Part shown: positions 7,845 through 18,000 of the stretch, in pieces
Numbering within the stretch: the stretch's first letter is position 1
How the letters are laid out: the number at the start of each line of letters is the position of its first letter
Source: Stenotrophomonas sp. Ste86
GTDB taxonomy: Bacteria; Pseudomonadota; Gammaproteobacteria; Xanthomonadales; Xanthomonadaceae
Length of the DNA stretch: 57,057 nt
Assembly: GCF_024519465.1 (NCBI RefSeq)
Contig: NZ_JALJRW010000003.1
Coordinates: 1-57,057, forward strand
Reading direction: 5' to 3'
Translations under genes and position numbers: made by a program
The notes under the pieces: generated by a model
What the model was told of the DNA's origin: nothing
Database searches by the model: none
The model's input: the letters and a program-made list of their open reading frames with translations, nothing else

Positions 7845-9236
7845 ATGCTAGCAGACCCAGCCCCCCTATCGCTGGCCGACCAGTGGCGCCGTCGCGACCT
7901 GGCCGTGCTCTGGCACCCGTGCACGCAGATGCGCGAACACCCCGACACCCTGCCACTGGTGCCGATCGCCCGGGGGGAAGGCCCGTGGCTGATCGACCAT
8001 GACGGCAAACGCTACCTGGACGGGGTCAGCAGTTGGTGGACCAACCTGTTCGGCCACGCCGAGCCGCGGATCGGCGCCGCCATCGCCCACCAGGCGACCC
8101 AGCTGGAGCAGGTGATGCTGGCCGGCTTCAGCCATGAACCGGCGGTGCGTCTGGCCGAGCGCCTGCTGGCGATCGCCCCGCGCCAGGCCGGACGCGACCC
8201 GCTGGCCAAGGTGTTCTATGCCGACAACGGCTCGGCCGGGGTCGAGGTGGCGCTGAAGATGGCCTTCCACTACTTCCGCAACCGTGGCGAGCACCACCGT
8301 ACCCGCTTCGTGGCGCTGGAGAACGGCTACCACGGCGAAACGCTCGGCGCGCTGTCGGTGGGCGATATCCCGCTGTACCGCCGCGTGTATGCCCCGCTGC
8401 TGACCGAGGCGCTCTTCGCCCCCTCGCCGGACGCCTACCTGGCCGAGCCCGGCCAGAGCGCCGCGCAGCGCGCCCACCAGGCCGCCGACGCGCTGGCCAC
8501 GCTGTTCGACCAGCACCCCGGTGAGATCTGCGCGGTCATCCTGGAACCGCGCCTGCAATGTGCCGGCGGCATGCGCATGCACGACCCGGTCTACCTGCAG
8601 CGCGCCCGCGCACTGTGCGATGCCAACGGCGCGTTCCTGATCGCCGACGAGATCGCCACCGGCTTCGGCCGCACCGGCACGATGTTCGCCTGCGAGCAGG
8701 CCGGGGTGATGCCCGACCTGCTGTGCCTGTCCAAAGGCCTGACCGGCGGGTTCCTGCCGCTGTCGGCGGTGCTGGCCACCCAGGCGCTGTACGACGCGTT
8801 CCTGGACGATTCGCGCGAGCGCGCGTTCCTGCACTCGCACAGCTACACCGGCAATCCGCTGGCCTGCGCCGCCGCACTGGCGACGCTGGACATCTTCGCC
8901 GGCGAAGACGTGATCGCGCGCAACCGCAGCACCGCCGAGGTGATGCGCACGCTGGCCGCTCCGTTCAACGACCACCCGCACGTGGCCGATGTGCGCCAGG
9001 CCGGGATGGTGGTGGCCTTCGAACTGACCCGCAATGGCGACAAACGCACGCCCTTCCCCGCCGAGGCGCGGGTGGGGCTGCATGCCTATACCGCCGCGCT
9101 CAAGCGTGGGGTGGTGCTGCGGCCGCTGGGCAACGTGCTGTACTGGATGCCGCCGTACTGCGTGGAAGACGAACACCTGGACCTGCTGGCCCAGACCACC
9201 CTGGCCGCAATCGAGGAGGCCGTTGCATGCGCGTGA
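7845..9236 (+). CDS. bioA: Adenosylmethionine-8-amino-7-oxononanoate aminotransferase
   Basis: BioA transfers an amino group from S-adenosylmethionine to 8-amino-7-oxononanoate in biotin synthesis, using pyridoxal phosphate. The 463-residue protein carries the class-III aminotransferase features: VSSWWTNLFGHAEP (substrate side), NGYHGETLGALSVGD, ADEIATGFGRTG with cofactor-binding Asp268, and the Schiff-base lysine Lys297 in CLSKGLTGG. The segment usually reading QGAGGM is QCAGGM here, a mild variation. The ATG at 7845 is the only start before the conserved N terminus. The stop overlaps rsmE. No other biotin gene is in the window. Confidence 0.96.
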   Translation: MLADPAPLSLADQWRRRDLAVLWHPCTQMREHPDTLPLVPIARGEGPWLIDHDGKRYLDGVSSWWTNLFGHAEPRIGAAIAHQATQLEQVMLAGFSHEPAVRLAERLLAIAPRQAGRDPLAKVFYADNGSAGVEVALKMAFHYFRNRGEHHRTRFVALENGYHGETLGALSVGDIPLYRRVYAPLLTEALFAPSPDAYLAEPGQSAAQRAHQAADALATLFDQHPGEICAVILEPRLQCAGGMRMHDPVYLQRARALCDANGAFLIADEIATGFGRTGTMFACEQAGVMPDLLCLSKGLTGGFLPLSAVLATQALYDAFLDDSRERAFLHSHSYTGNPLACAAALATLDIFAGEDVIARNRSTAEVMRTLAAPFNDHPHVADVRQAGMVVAFELTRNGDKRTPFPAEARVGLHAYTAALKRGVVLRPLGNVLYWMPPYCVEDEHLDLLAQTTLAAIEEAVACA

Positions 9237-9961
9237 CCCGGTGCCATATCGACATCCCGCTGGCGGTGGGCCAGACCCTGTCGCTGCCCGAAGAGGCGGC
9301 CAACCACCTGGTGCGGGTGATGCGCCTGCGCGAGGGCGACGGCTGCGTGCTGTTCAACGGCGATGGGCACGATTACCCGGCCACGCTGGTGGTGGTGGGC
9401 AAGCGCGATGCGCAGGTCCGGATCGACGCGGCCACCGCGCTGGACAACGAGTCGCCGCTGCACATCACCCTGCTGCAGGGCATCGCGCGTGGCGAGAAGA
9501 TGGACCTGATCCTGCAGAAGGCCACTGAACTGGGCGTGGCGGCGATCGTGCCGGTCAACGCCGAGCGCACCGAGGTGAAACTGGATGCGGCGCGCGCCGA
9601 GAAGCGGCTGGCGCACTGGACCAGCGTGGTGGTGTCGGCGTGTGGTCAATCCGGGCGCGCGCGGGTTCCCAACGTGGCGGCACCGCAATCGCTGCTGGAC
9701 GCCGCACGGCAGATGCCGGCGCAGGCGCTCAAACTGACCCTGGACCCGCTCGGCGAGCATCGCCTGTCCACCCTGCAGCCGACACCGGGCGGAGTGGTGA
9801 TCGCGATCGGCCCGGAGGGTGGCTGGTCGCCACGCGACCGCCAGGCATTGGCCGAGGCCGGCTTCCAGGGCCTGCAACTGGGGCCGCGCATCCTGCGCAC
9901 CGAAACCGCCGGATTGGCCGCGATCGCCGCCGTGCAGGCGCGGTTGGGCGACCTGGGGTAA
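9227..9961 (+). CDS. rsmE: 16S rRNA m3U1498 methyltransferase
   Basis: RsmE methylates N3 of U1498 in 16S rRNA and belongs to the SPOUT class with a trefoil knot. The 244-residue length equals the family norm. The N-terminal PUA-like part has NHLVRVMRLREGD, and the C-terminal knot has IGPEGGWSPRD and LGPRILRTETA, which bind S-adenosylmethionine. The ATG lies ten bases inside bioA and is preceded by GAGGAG, implying translational coupling. A SMAG repeat lies just after the stop. Confidence 0.96.
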   Translation: MRVTRCHIDIPLAVGQTLSLPEEAANHLVRVMRLREGDGCVLFNGDGHDYPATLVVVGKRDAQVRIDAATALDNESPLHITLLQGIARGEKMDLILQKATELGVAAIVPVNAERTEVKLDAARAEKRLAHWTSVVVSACGQSGRARVPNVAAPQSLLDAARQMPAQALKLTLDPLGEHRLSTLQPTPGGVVIAIGPEGGWSPRDRQALAEAGFQGLQLGPRILRTETAGLAAIAAVQARLGDLG

Positions 9962-9976
9962 GTGGCAACGGCAACA

Positions 9977-10001
9977 GCAGCCACGCATGGCGTGGCTCTA
10001 C
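9977..10001 (-). repeat. SMAG-type palindromic repeat, GTAGAGCC subfamily
   Basis: Arms AGCCACGC (9979-9986) and GCGTGGCT (9990-9997) form a perfect 8-bp stem with an ATG loop, and GTAG lies at the minus-strand 5' end (10001-9998). The same sequence recurs in the other orientation at 24549-24572. Both copies sit at the 3' ends of convergent genes. Confidence 0.8.
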
Positions 10002-10148
10002 CGGAGGGCCGAATCGTGCGCGTTCGGCAGGTATGGGTCGTTGATCGATACGAACGCCGTGCCAAACGCGGTGCCAACATACAGCGGAAGGCACGGGCGC
10101 CGAAGCACGCCGGCACTCCGGCAATCCGGCACGCATCGGGTGGAACAG

Positions 10149-10183
10149 CCCCCTTGAGTCAAGGGGGCGCGCCGCCAGGCGCG
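10149..10183. other. Two adjacent hairpins between convergent rsmE and chpC
   Basis: CCCCCTT (10149-10155) pairs with AAGGGGG (10161-10167), directly followed by CGCGCC (10168-10173) pairing with GGCGCG (10178-10183). Neither has a T run. They lie between two convergent genes and could block read-through or protect 3' ends; the role is inference. Confidence 0.5.
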
Positions 10184-10211
10184 GGGATCTGGAGGCAAGT
10201 AACGCGAAGAC

Positions 10212-10685
10212 TCACCCCGCGACGGGGTAGGCCTCGTCCAGCGCTGCTTCCAGCGCATCCAGGTCCGGCAGCAGCGCGCTCTGCTCGCCGAGCAGCACGC
10301 GCATGTGCACGCCCTGCGGCAGGGTTTCCTCGGAAGCGTCGGCCAGCAGGCCGTCGCGCGGGACCGCGATCAACTGCGGGAAGGTCTGGGTCAGCAGGGC
10401 GAAGTACGGGCGCTTGGCGTTGCCACCCAGTGCCTTGAGCACCACCACCTTGTTGTTGCTGGTCACCAGCTCATCGCCCAGCCCGGACAGCCGGGCGAAC
10501 GACAGCAGGGGCACGTCCCAGCCATGCCAGGCGATCTGCCCGACCAGCCAGGCCGGCGCGTCGGGCACGGTCTGCACGGCGACCTTGGACATCATTTCGG
10601 CCACGGTGGCATTGGGCAGCAGCACGCGTTCGTGCCCGGCCTGGATCAATACCCCGCGGATTTCGTCGTTGCTGGCGTAACTCAT
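10212..10685 (-). CDS. chpC: ChpC-type CheW-like protein
   Basis: The 157-residue protein is a divergent CheW-fold adaptor: an N-terminal strand segment GVLIQAGHERVLLPNATVAE, then WLVGQIAWHGWDVPLLSFARL, which corresponds to the CheW region that inserts into receptor-kinase arrays. As the last gene of the pil-chp cluster it fits ChpC of Pseudomonas aeruginosa, an accessory adaptor. The ATG at 10685 is preceded by AGGAA and matches the usual length. It starts 29 bases after the CheB-like gene. The name rests on position and fold more than on strong motifs. Confidence 0.75.
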   Translation of the reverse strand: MSYASNDEIRGVLIQAGHERVLLPNATVAEMMSKVAVQTVPDAPAWLVGQIAWHGWDVPLLSFARLSGLGDELVTSNNKVVVLKALGGNAKRPYFALLTQTFPQLIAVPRDGLLADASEETLPQGVHMRVLLGEQSALLPDLDALEAALDEAYPVAG

Positions 10686-10714
10686 GGCGTGATTCCTGGA
10701 AGGGGGCGCGGCGA

Positions 10715-12031
10715 TTACTCGCGTACGCCCCAACGTTCGACGATGCTATGGGCCAGCTGCGGCGGCTCACCGGCCTGCATGCCGGCGGCGACCACGGCGT
10801 TGGCGGCGGTGGGGTCGTAGCAGCCTTCACCGACCTGCCCGGCCACCCAGGCGCCTTCTCCGGCCAGCGCCAGCACCGCATCCACGTGGCTGGCATCGGC
10901 GCCGCTGAGCAGCACCACGGCGCTGTCGGCCGGCGGCAGCGTGCCGACCTGGACACCCTGCGCATCGGCGCTGAAATACAGCCCGCGATCGCGAACGGCC
11001 AGGCCCACGTCATCGGGCAGGATGTAGGCGTTGCCGGCCTGCACCGGCTGTTCCGCTTCGGCCAACACCACCGGCAACGCCGAGACGCGCGCCATCTGCT
11101 TGACCAGGTTGCCGTAACGGCCCCCGTCCAGGCGCATATGCACCAGCACCGGCGTGGCCAACCCGGCCGGCAGCGTGGCCAGCAGGCGACGCAGCGCGTC
11201 CGGCCCGCCGATGCCGGCCAGCACCAGCACGGCACCGGCGGCGGCGCCGTCGGCGGGGCGCTCGGCCTCCAGTTCCACCAGCGACAGCCGCGCGATGTCG
11301 AAATCGGTCGGCGGCGCTGCGGCGCTGGCGGGTGCCGACGGCGGCGGTGCGATCGCCTCGACCGCATCGTCATCCACCAGCGACCAGCTGCTGTGATCGC
11401 CCAGCGGTACGCGCGGCGGCGCAGCCGGCGGGGCGGACACGGGAACCGGCGGCGGCGCGGACGGCGCCGGCTGCAGCGCGGCCAGCGCCTCTTCCAGCGA
11501 CATCGGCTCGCTCATCGTATCCGGCGCCTGGTACAGGCCATCGGCCGGCACGTCGCCGGCGGCGTCGAAGGCCTCGCGCACATGGAAGTCCAGCGGGGCA
11601 TCGGCATGCAGCTGTGCCGGCGTGGTCGGCAGGCCCGGCTCGGGCTGCAGCAGGCCGTCCTGTTCCGAACCCGGCGGCAATACGTCGTGGTGGCCATGCA
11701 GCTTGGCCACCAGGTGCCGCGCCCAACGCTGGGCTTCCCAGCCATCGCGGCGTGCGGCCAGTTCGGCTTCGTCGAAAATCAGCGTCAGCGACGGCGAGCC
11801 CAGTACCGGGTCCAGCCGTTCGAGCGCGTCTTCGATCGCCGGCTCCAGCGCGATCAGCACCGCACCCGGCGCGGCGTCACGCAGCGCCTGCAGCTCCAGC
11901 GTGTTGGGATCTTCCTCCAGCACCAGGGTGGCGCCGGCCTGAGCCAGCGCCTCACGCAGGCGCTCACGGGCAGGACCGACCCGCGCCAGCAGCGCTACCG
12001 ACAACAGCGAAGGCAGGTCATTCGCGGACAC
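10715..12031 (-). CDS. Degenerate CheB/ChpB-like protein
   Basis: The 438-residue protein lies where chpB (receptor methylesterase) is found in Pseudomonas. The N-terminal 120 residues resemble a receiver domain, but the phosphoacceptor position reads AVLIALEPA without Asp. A Pro/Ala linker (about 185-245) leads to a CheB-like domain (265-438). CheB normally uses Ser in IGASTGG, His in QHM and Asp in GMGxDG. Here the matching segments are VLVLAGIGG (268-276, no Ser), LVHMR (His298 kept) and SGADASH (376-382, Asp shifted or lost). I infer that it is not an active methylesterase and may have a scaffold or regulatory role. The start is a GTG overlapping chpA by 14 bases, preceded by GGGGAT. Confidence 0.75.
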   Translation of the reverse strand: MSANDLPSLLSVALLARVGPARERLREALAQAGATLVLEEDPNTLELQALRDAAPGAVLIALEPAIEDALERLDPVLGSPSLTLIFDEAELAARRDGWEAQRWARHLVAKLHGHHDVLPPGSEQDGLLQPEPGLPTTPAQLHADAPLDFHVREAFDAAGDVPADGLYQAPDTMSEPMSLEEALAALQPAPSAPPPVPVSAPPAAPPRVPLGDHSSWSLVDDDAVEAIAPPPSAPASAAAPPTDFDIARLSLVELEAERPADGAAAGAVLVLAGIGGPDALRRLLATLPAGLATPVLVHMRLDGGRYGNLVKQMARVSALPVVLAEAEQPVQAGNAYILPDDVGLAVRDRGLYFSADAQGVQVGTLPPADSAVVLLSGADASHVDAVLALAGEGAWVAGQVGEGCYDPTAANAVVAAGMQAGEPPQLAHSIVERWGVRE

Positions 12032-15000
12032 GGGCGATCCCCAGCAGGTCGTACACGTTTCGCATCAGGTCCAATTCCTGGTAAGGCTTGCCCAGGTAAC
12101 GCTGGACACCGATTTCGAAGGCGCGCTGACGGTGCTTGTCGCCGCTGCGCGAGGTGATCATCACGATCGGCACGTCCTTGTAGCGAGGATCGGCACGCAT
12201 CGCGGTGGCCAGTTCATAGCCATCCATGCGCGGCATTTCGATATCCAGCAGCATCAGGTCGGGCACACGTTCTTCCAGCCGCTCCAGCGCTTCCACGCCA
12301 TCGCGGGCGACGGCCACTTCGAAGTTGTGGCGTTCCAGGATGCGCCCGGTGACCTTGCGCATGGTCAGCGAATCGTCGACCACCATCACCAGCGGCACGT
12401 CGCGGTCGCTGACCTGGGTGGTCGGGGCGATCGGCTTGTGCGGATTGGCCTGGAAGCGGCGCACCAGCGGGGCAACGTCCAGGATGACCACGACCCGGCC
12501 ATCGCCGGTGATGGTCGCCCCGTAGATACCCGGCACCGAGGCGATCTGCAGGCCGACCGGCTTGACCACGATTTCGCGGTTGCCCAGCACCTGGTCGATG
12601 GCCACGGCCGCGCGCAGTTCACCGGCGCGGACCAGCAGCAGCGGCACCTGGGCCTGGCCTTCGGCGCGGGCCTGGCCCTGGCCGATCAGCGTGCCCAGAT
12701 CGTGCAGGGCGAAGGCTTCGCCACCGTAGTGGTAGCTGCCGTCGATGGTCTCGAAGCGCTCGCGCGAGATCCGGCCGATGCCGCTGACCGAGGCCACCGG
12801 CACGGCGAAGGTGGTCTCGCCGATCTGCACGAACACCGCCTGGGTGACCGCCAGCGTCTGCGGCAGGCGCAGGGTGAAGGTGACGCCCTGGCCGCGCACC
12901 GAGTGGATGTCCACCGAGCCGCCAAGCTGGCGCACTTCGTTGTGCACCACGTCCATGCCCACGCCACGGCCCGCCAGCTGGCTGACCTGCTCGGCGGTGC
13001 TGAAACCGGGCGAGAAGATCATCGCGTCCAGTTCGGCATCGCCGAGCACGGCGTCGGCCTCGATCAGGCCACGCTGTTCGGCGCGGCGACGGATCGCCTC
13101 GCGGTCCAGCCCGGCGCCGTCATCGGCCACTTCCAGCACGATTTCCGAGCCTTCGCGGCGCAGGCGGATGGCGATCTCGCCTTCCTCCGGCTTGCCGGCG
13201 GCGCGACGCTGGTCCGGGGTTTCCAGACCATGGGCGACCGAGTTGCGCAGCATGTGCTCCAGCGGCGCGACCATGCGGTCGAGCACGTTGCGGTCCAGTT
13301 CGCCGTGCGTTCCATCCAGGGTGACGTGGACCTGCTTGCCGGTGTCCTGGCCGGCCTGGCGGACCACCCGACGCAGGCGCGGCACCAGCCCGTCGAACGG
13401 CACCATGCGCGCCCGCATCAGGCCATCCTGCAGTTCCGAGCTGACCCGCGACTGCTGTTGCAGCAGCACGTCGTACTGGCGCGACAGGTCGTCCAGCACG
13501 CCCTGCAGGCCGCCCAGATCGGCCGCCGACTCGTTCAGCGCGCGGCTGAGCTGCTGCAGCGTGGAGAAACGGTCCAGTTCGAGCGGATCGAACTTGTGGT
13601 CGGCCTGGTCCTGCTCGCGCTGGTAGCGGGCGACGATCTGCGCCTCGGTTTCCAGGTCCAGGCGACGCAGCTGGTCGCGCAGACGCGCATTGGTGCGGTC
13701 CAGTTCGCCCATGGCACCGCGGAAGGCACCGAGCTGCTGTTCCAGTCGTGAGCGGTAGATCGCCACTTCACCGGCGTGGTTGACCAGACGGTCGAGCAGG
13801 TCGGCGCGCACGCGCACCTGCTCCTGCTGCGGACGGGCCAGCATGTCGTCTTCGCTGCTGGCCTCCAGCGGCAACGGCGCGGACAGCGGGGCCTCGGCGA
13901 CGGCCGTGTCGACCTCCACCGGGGCGGCATCGGGTGCATCGACGGCGCTGTCGGCCGCGACCGGTTCAATCCGGCCCAACGTGCGCTGTTCGAAGGCGCC
14001 GATCAGGTCCTCGGGCATCGCCACGCTGCGGTGCTGGCCGGTGCGGGTCAGCATCTGGTGCAGGCGATCGAAGCCACGTTCCAGCAGGTGCACATCGCTG
14101 CGGTCGATGTCGGTGCGGTTGGACGCAACGGCTTCCAGCAACGACTCGATGCCGTGGCCGAGGTCGCCGATCGGGTTGATCCCGGCCATGCGCGCGCCAC
14201 CCTTGAGGGTGTGCAGGTCGCGCTGCAGGCCGGCGATGACGTCACGGTCATTCGGCGCGGAGCGCAGTTCGCTGATCAGGCCATCGCAATGGTCGAGCAG
14301 GTCCTTGCCTTCTTCCACGAAGATATCGACCAGCTCCTCGTCCAGAACGCTGAAGTCCAGTGGCTCGGTGCTGTCTTCCTCGACGCTTTCTTCAGCGTCG
14401 AGGCCGACCGCGTCGTTGGCAGCCGACGTGCCGCTCGTGCTCGTGCCGGCGGCGATCGAGGCCAGGGCAGCGGTTCCGGCCGCCGCGACCACGGGCGCGT
14501 CTTCCAGTTCGAAGAACGGCGTGGGCGCGGCGGTCTCGGTGGCATCGGCATCCACCGCGTCTTCGGCGAAGGCATCGGCCTCGTCGCGCTGCTCCTGCAT
14601 CTCATGGATGGCATCCAGGCCGAGCACGCTGTCGGTGTCGTCCCGTGCCGTCGGCGCGTCGATGACGGTCAGGCCATCGTCCAGCGCCTGCTGCTCGTCG
14701 ACCAGCTCGCCGAACGCCGGGGTCGAAGGCAGCGCGTCCTCCAATGCTTCGCGTTCTTCTTCGGTGGCAGTGTCGACATCGCGCTCGGAGAAAGCGGGGG
14801 TTTCCGCCTGCTCTTCCGCGACAGCGTCAACACCAGCGGTACCGGCGTCTGCGTTGACAGCCTCGACCTCGACCGCCTCGACCAGTGGTTCGTCTGCGAT
14901 TTCGGCGTCGGCGTCCGCTTCGGCTTCGACGTCGACTTCGACGTCGGTGCCGAGTTCGGCGTCGACAGTCTGCGCGTCATCGACGGCCACTTCCGCCATC

Positions 15001-18000
15001 GGCGCATCCACCACGGGCGCGTCGACGGCCGGGGTGACATCCAGATCGACGTAGCGCGACAGGTCCTCGGCGCCGGTCAGTTCGACCGCGTCCAGTCCGT
15101 CGTGCGCGCGTTGCGCGGCGATCGCCTCGTCCGGCTGCTGGCCATCTGCAGGCGGCGCGGCATCGTCCGCGCTCACCGCGGCGGGCGTCGTCGGCAGCTC
15201 GGCGTCGAAGTACGCCGACAGGTCATCGCTGGCGGTGAGTTCGCCGAACACCAGTGCGTCGCTCTCCAGCACGTGCGCTTCCAGGCCACCGCCCTGGCCT
15301 GCGTCCTCGGCGTCGGTCGGCGCAAGGTCGACCACCGACAGCGCGTCGGCCTCCAGCTCGGCCTGCTGCAGTTGCGCATCGGCACTGTCATCCCGCCCGG
15401 CGTAGCCGCCCTGCCCGTCTGCCTGCGGCAGCGTGGACAGCGCGTCCTGCCCAGGGGCGGCGACGGCGGCGTCATCTGCGGCGAAGGCCTGCGCGGCATC
15501 CTCCTGTTCCAGGGCATCCAGCGCGTCCTGCTCGAACGCCAGCTCGTCGTCGGCGACCAGCGCCGGCCAGCGTGCCTCGGGCAGCGTGTCGGCCAACGCC
15601 TGCAGGCGCGCGGCCAGCGCGGTCTGCACCGGAATGCGCGGCGCCTCGGCCTGCAGCGCGGTCATGGTGGTGCGGATCGCCTCGGCGGTGGCCGACAGCG
15701 CGTCCACGCCTTCGGCATCCGGGGTGGCATCGGCGGCCAGCGAGCGCTTGATGTAGCTCTCGGCAACGCCGGTGACCGCGGTGATTTCCGGCACGTCGGT
15801 CATCGCGAACGCACCGTTCATGGTGTGCACCGCGCGCAGCAGGGTGTCGGTCACCGGCTGCGGGGCCACGCTGGCCTCGCGCAGCCAGGCCTGCAAGGTC
15901 GCCTGGTGGGTGTCCACTTCGGCTTCAAGGATTTCGCGCAGGACTTCATCGATGTTGGCCGGCGTGCCGGTCGCCTCGACCGCCTGCACCGGTGCCTGGA
16001 CAACAGGCTCGATGGTCTCAACAGTTTCAACCGGTGCCGCCACGACCGGGGACGCACGCTGCAGCGGTACATGGAAGGTCTCTTCGCCGGCAGCAACGCG
16101 GTCGGCGATGGCCTGCATGGCCTGCAGGTCGGCGGTCACCCGGCCCTCGCCACGCAGCGCGGCGTTGAGCTGCGGCAGCACGTCGTAGGCCTGCCCGACC
16201 ATCGCCACCACGGCCGGCGTCGCCGGACGGGTGCCGTCGAGCACGCGGTTGAGCATGCCCTCGATCTTCCAGCTGAATTCACCCAGGGTGCGTGCACCAA
16301 CCAGGCGGCCGCTGCCCTTGAGGGTATGGAACACGCGACGGATCGGACGCAGCCGGTCCATGTTGTCCGGCGCGGCGCGCCAGACCGGCAGCAGATTGCC
16401 GAGGTTGACCAGTTCCTCGTCGAACTCTTCGATGAAGACCTCGCGGATGTCCTGGTCGATGTTCTCGCCGTCGTCCTCGAAGCCGGCCTCGATGCTGTCG
16501 GCCTCGTCGACTGCCGCACTTTCCGCGACCGCAGGCGAGGCGGCAGGCGCGGCCTGCGGCTCGGTGCTGAACTGCGATGCAGCAGCGTCGAGCTCGGCCA
16601 GGAAGCGCGCCGATTCGTCGTCCAGTTCGATCTTGCTGATCACCGCAGCATGCACGCCGGTGCTGCTGTGGGTGATGAGCGGCGTCTGATCGTGCGCATC
16701 GGCGCTGTCAGCTGCGTTGGCGTCGGCATCGGCGTCGAACGCAGGCACGCTCGCGTCAGTGGCGTCAGTGGCGTCAGTGGCTTCGAAGGCCTCGATGACC
16801 TCATCGGCGTCTGCGACTTCTGCGACTTCTGTGACTTCTGCAGCTTCGGCTTCCGCGGGGTCTGCGGCTTCCGCGGCGTCTGCGGGGTCTGCGGCAGCTG
16901 CCGCGTTTCCGACGTCCAGCGCCGGCTCTGCCGTGCCTGCGTCGAAGGTATCGACCTCGGCCTGCAGGAACGGCGGCAGGTGCTCAACGTCCAGGGCCGG
17001 CGCGGCGTCGACGAGGACGTCCTGCACCGGCGTGGCCGGGGCGTCATCGATCTGCAGCGACAGCACGCCATCGGCGTTGTGCAGCGGCGCGTCGAAGGTG
17101 AACGTGATCGGCTCGTCGCTGATCTCCAGCGCGTCGTGCTCGGCGGAGACCGGGTCGAAGCCGCCACTGAACGACAGCGGCGCGTGGCTGTCGGCCGGCT
17201 CCACCGCCTCGGACGGCGCGGCCTGGGCATGCAGCGCATCCAGCGCGTCGAGCGCGGCATGCATGGGCGGCTGGGTGTCCCAGCGGGTCGCGGTGGTGTC
17301 TTCGGCGAACACCGGGTCGAAGTGGACGAAGCTGGCGGCGTCATCGCGCGTGGCCGGGTCGGACAGCGTCCACTGCACCGCGTCCGGGACGCTGGCGGTG
17401 GAGGCGGCAAACACCAGGCCGGCGGCATCGCCCGCGTCTGCGGCGGGTGCCGGGGCGGACGCATCGGGCAGCGGGTCGAAGGTGAAATCCGGCAGCGACG
17501 GCGGCACGCTGCCCGGGGCAGGTGCGGACGCGGCCATGGCGGTGTCGATATGTTCCGGCGCCGGCGTTTCCCAGGGCGCCAGCTCGATCGCTTCCGGTGC
17601 CACCGGCAGCGCTTCGGCGCTGGCATCCGGGGCGGCGGCATGCGCATCGGGCAGCGGCCAGTAACGCAGGGTTTCCAGGCTGGTGCGGGTGATGTCCAGG
17701 ATTTCGTCGCGGCCCGGGCGACGCTCGCGCAGCGCTTCCAGGTAGTACTCCAGGCTGGCCATGGCATCGGCCAGCGTATCCAGCTGGCGGCCACTGGGCA
17801 CGCGCTGGCGGCCGATCAGTTCCACCGCGATGTACTGGCGTACGCCCTGCAGGTAGTCGGCCGGCGTGGCCAGGTCGAGCATGCGCAGCGCACCGGCGAC
17901 CTCGCCAAGCAGACGCGGTACTTCCTGCAGCTGCTGGTGGTTCCAGTTGGTTTCGATGAAGGCGACGAAGTGTTCGCGTGCGGCGGCGAAGTTGGCGATC

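Noticed and set aside
12132..13751. 539-codon plus-strand frame opposite the chpA kinase region
   Set aside because: It is a compositional shadow of the CheA and receiver domains, with no independent evidence.
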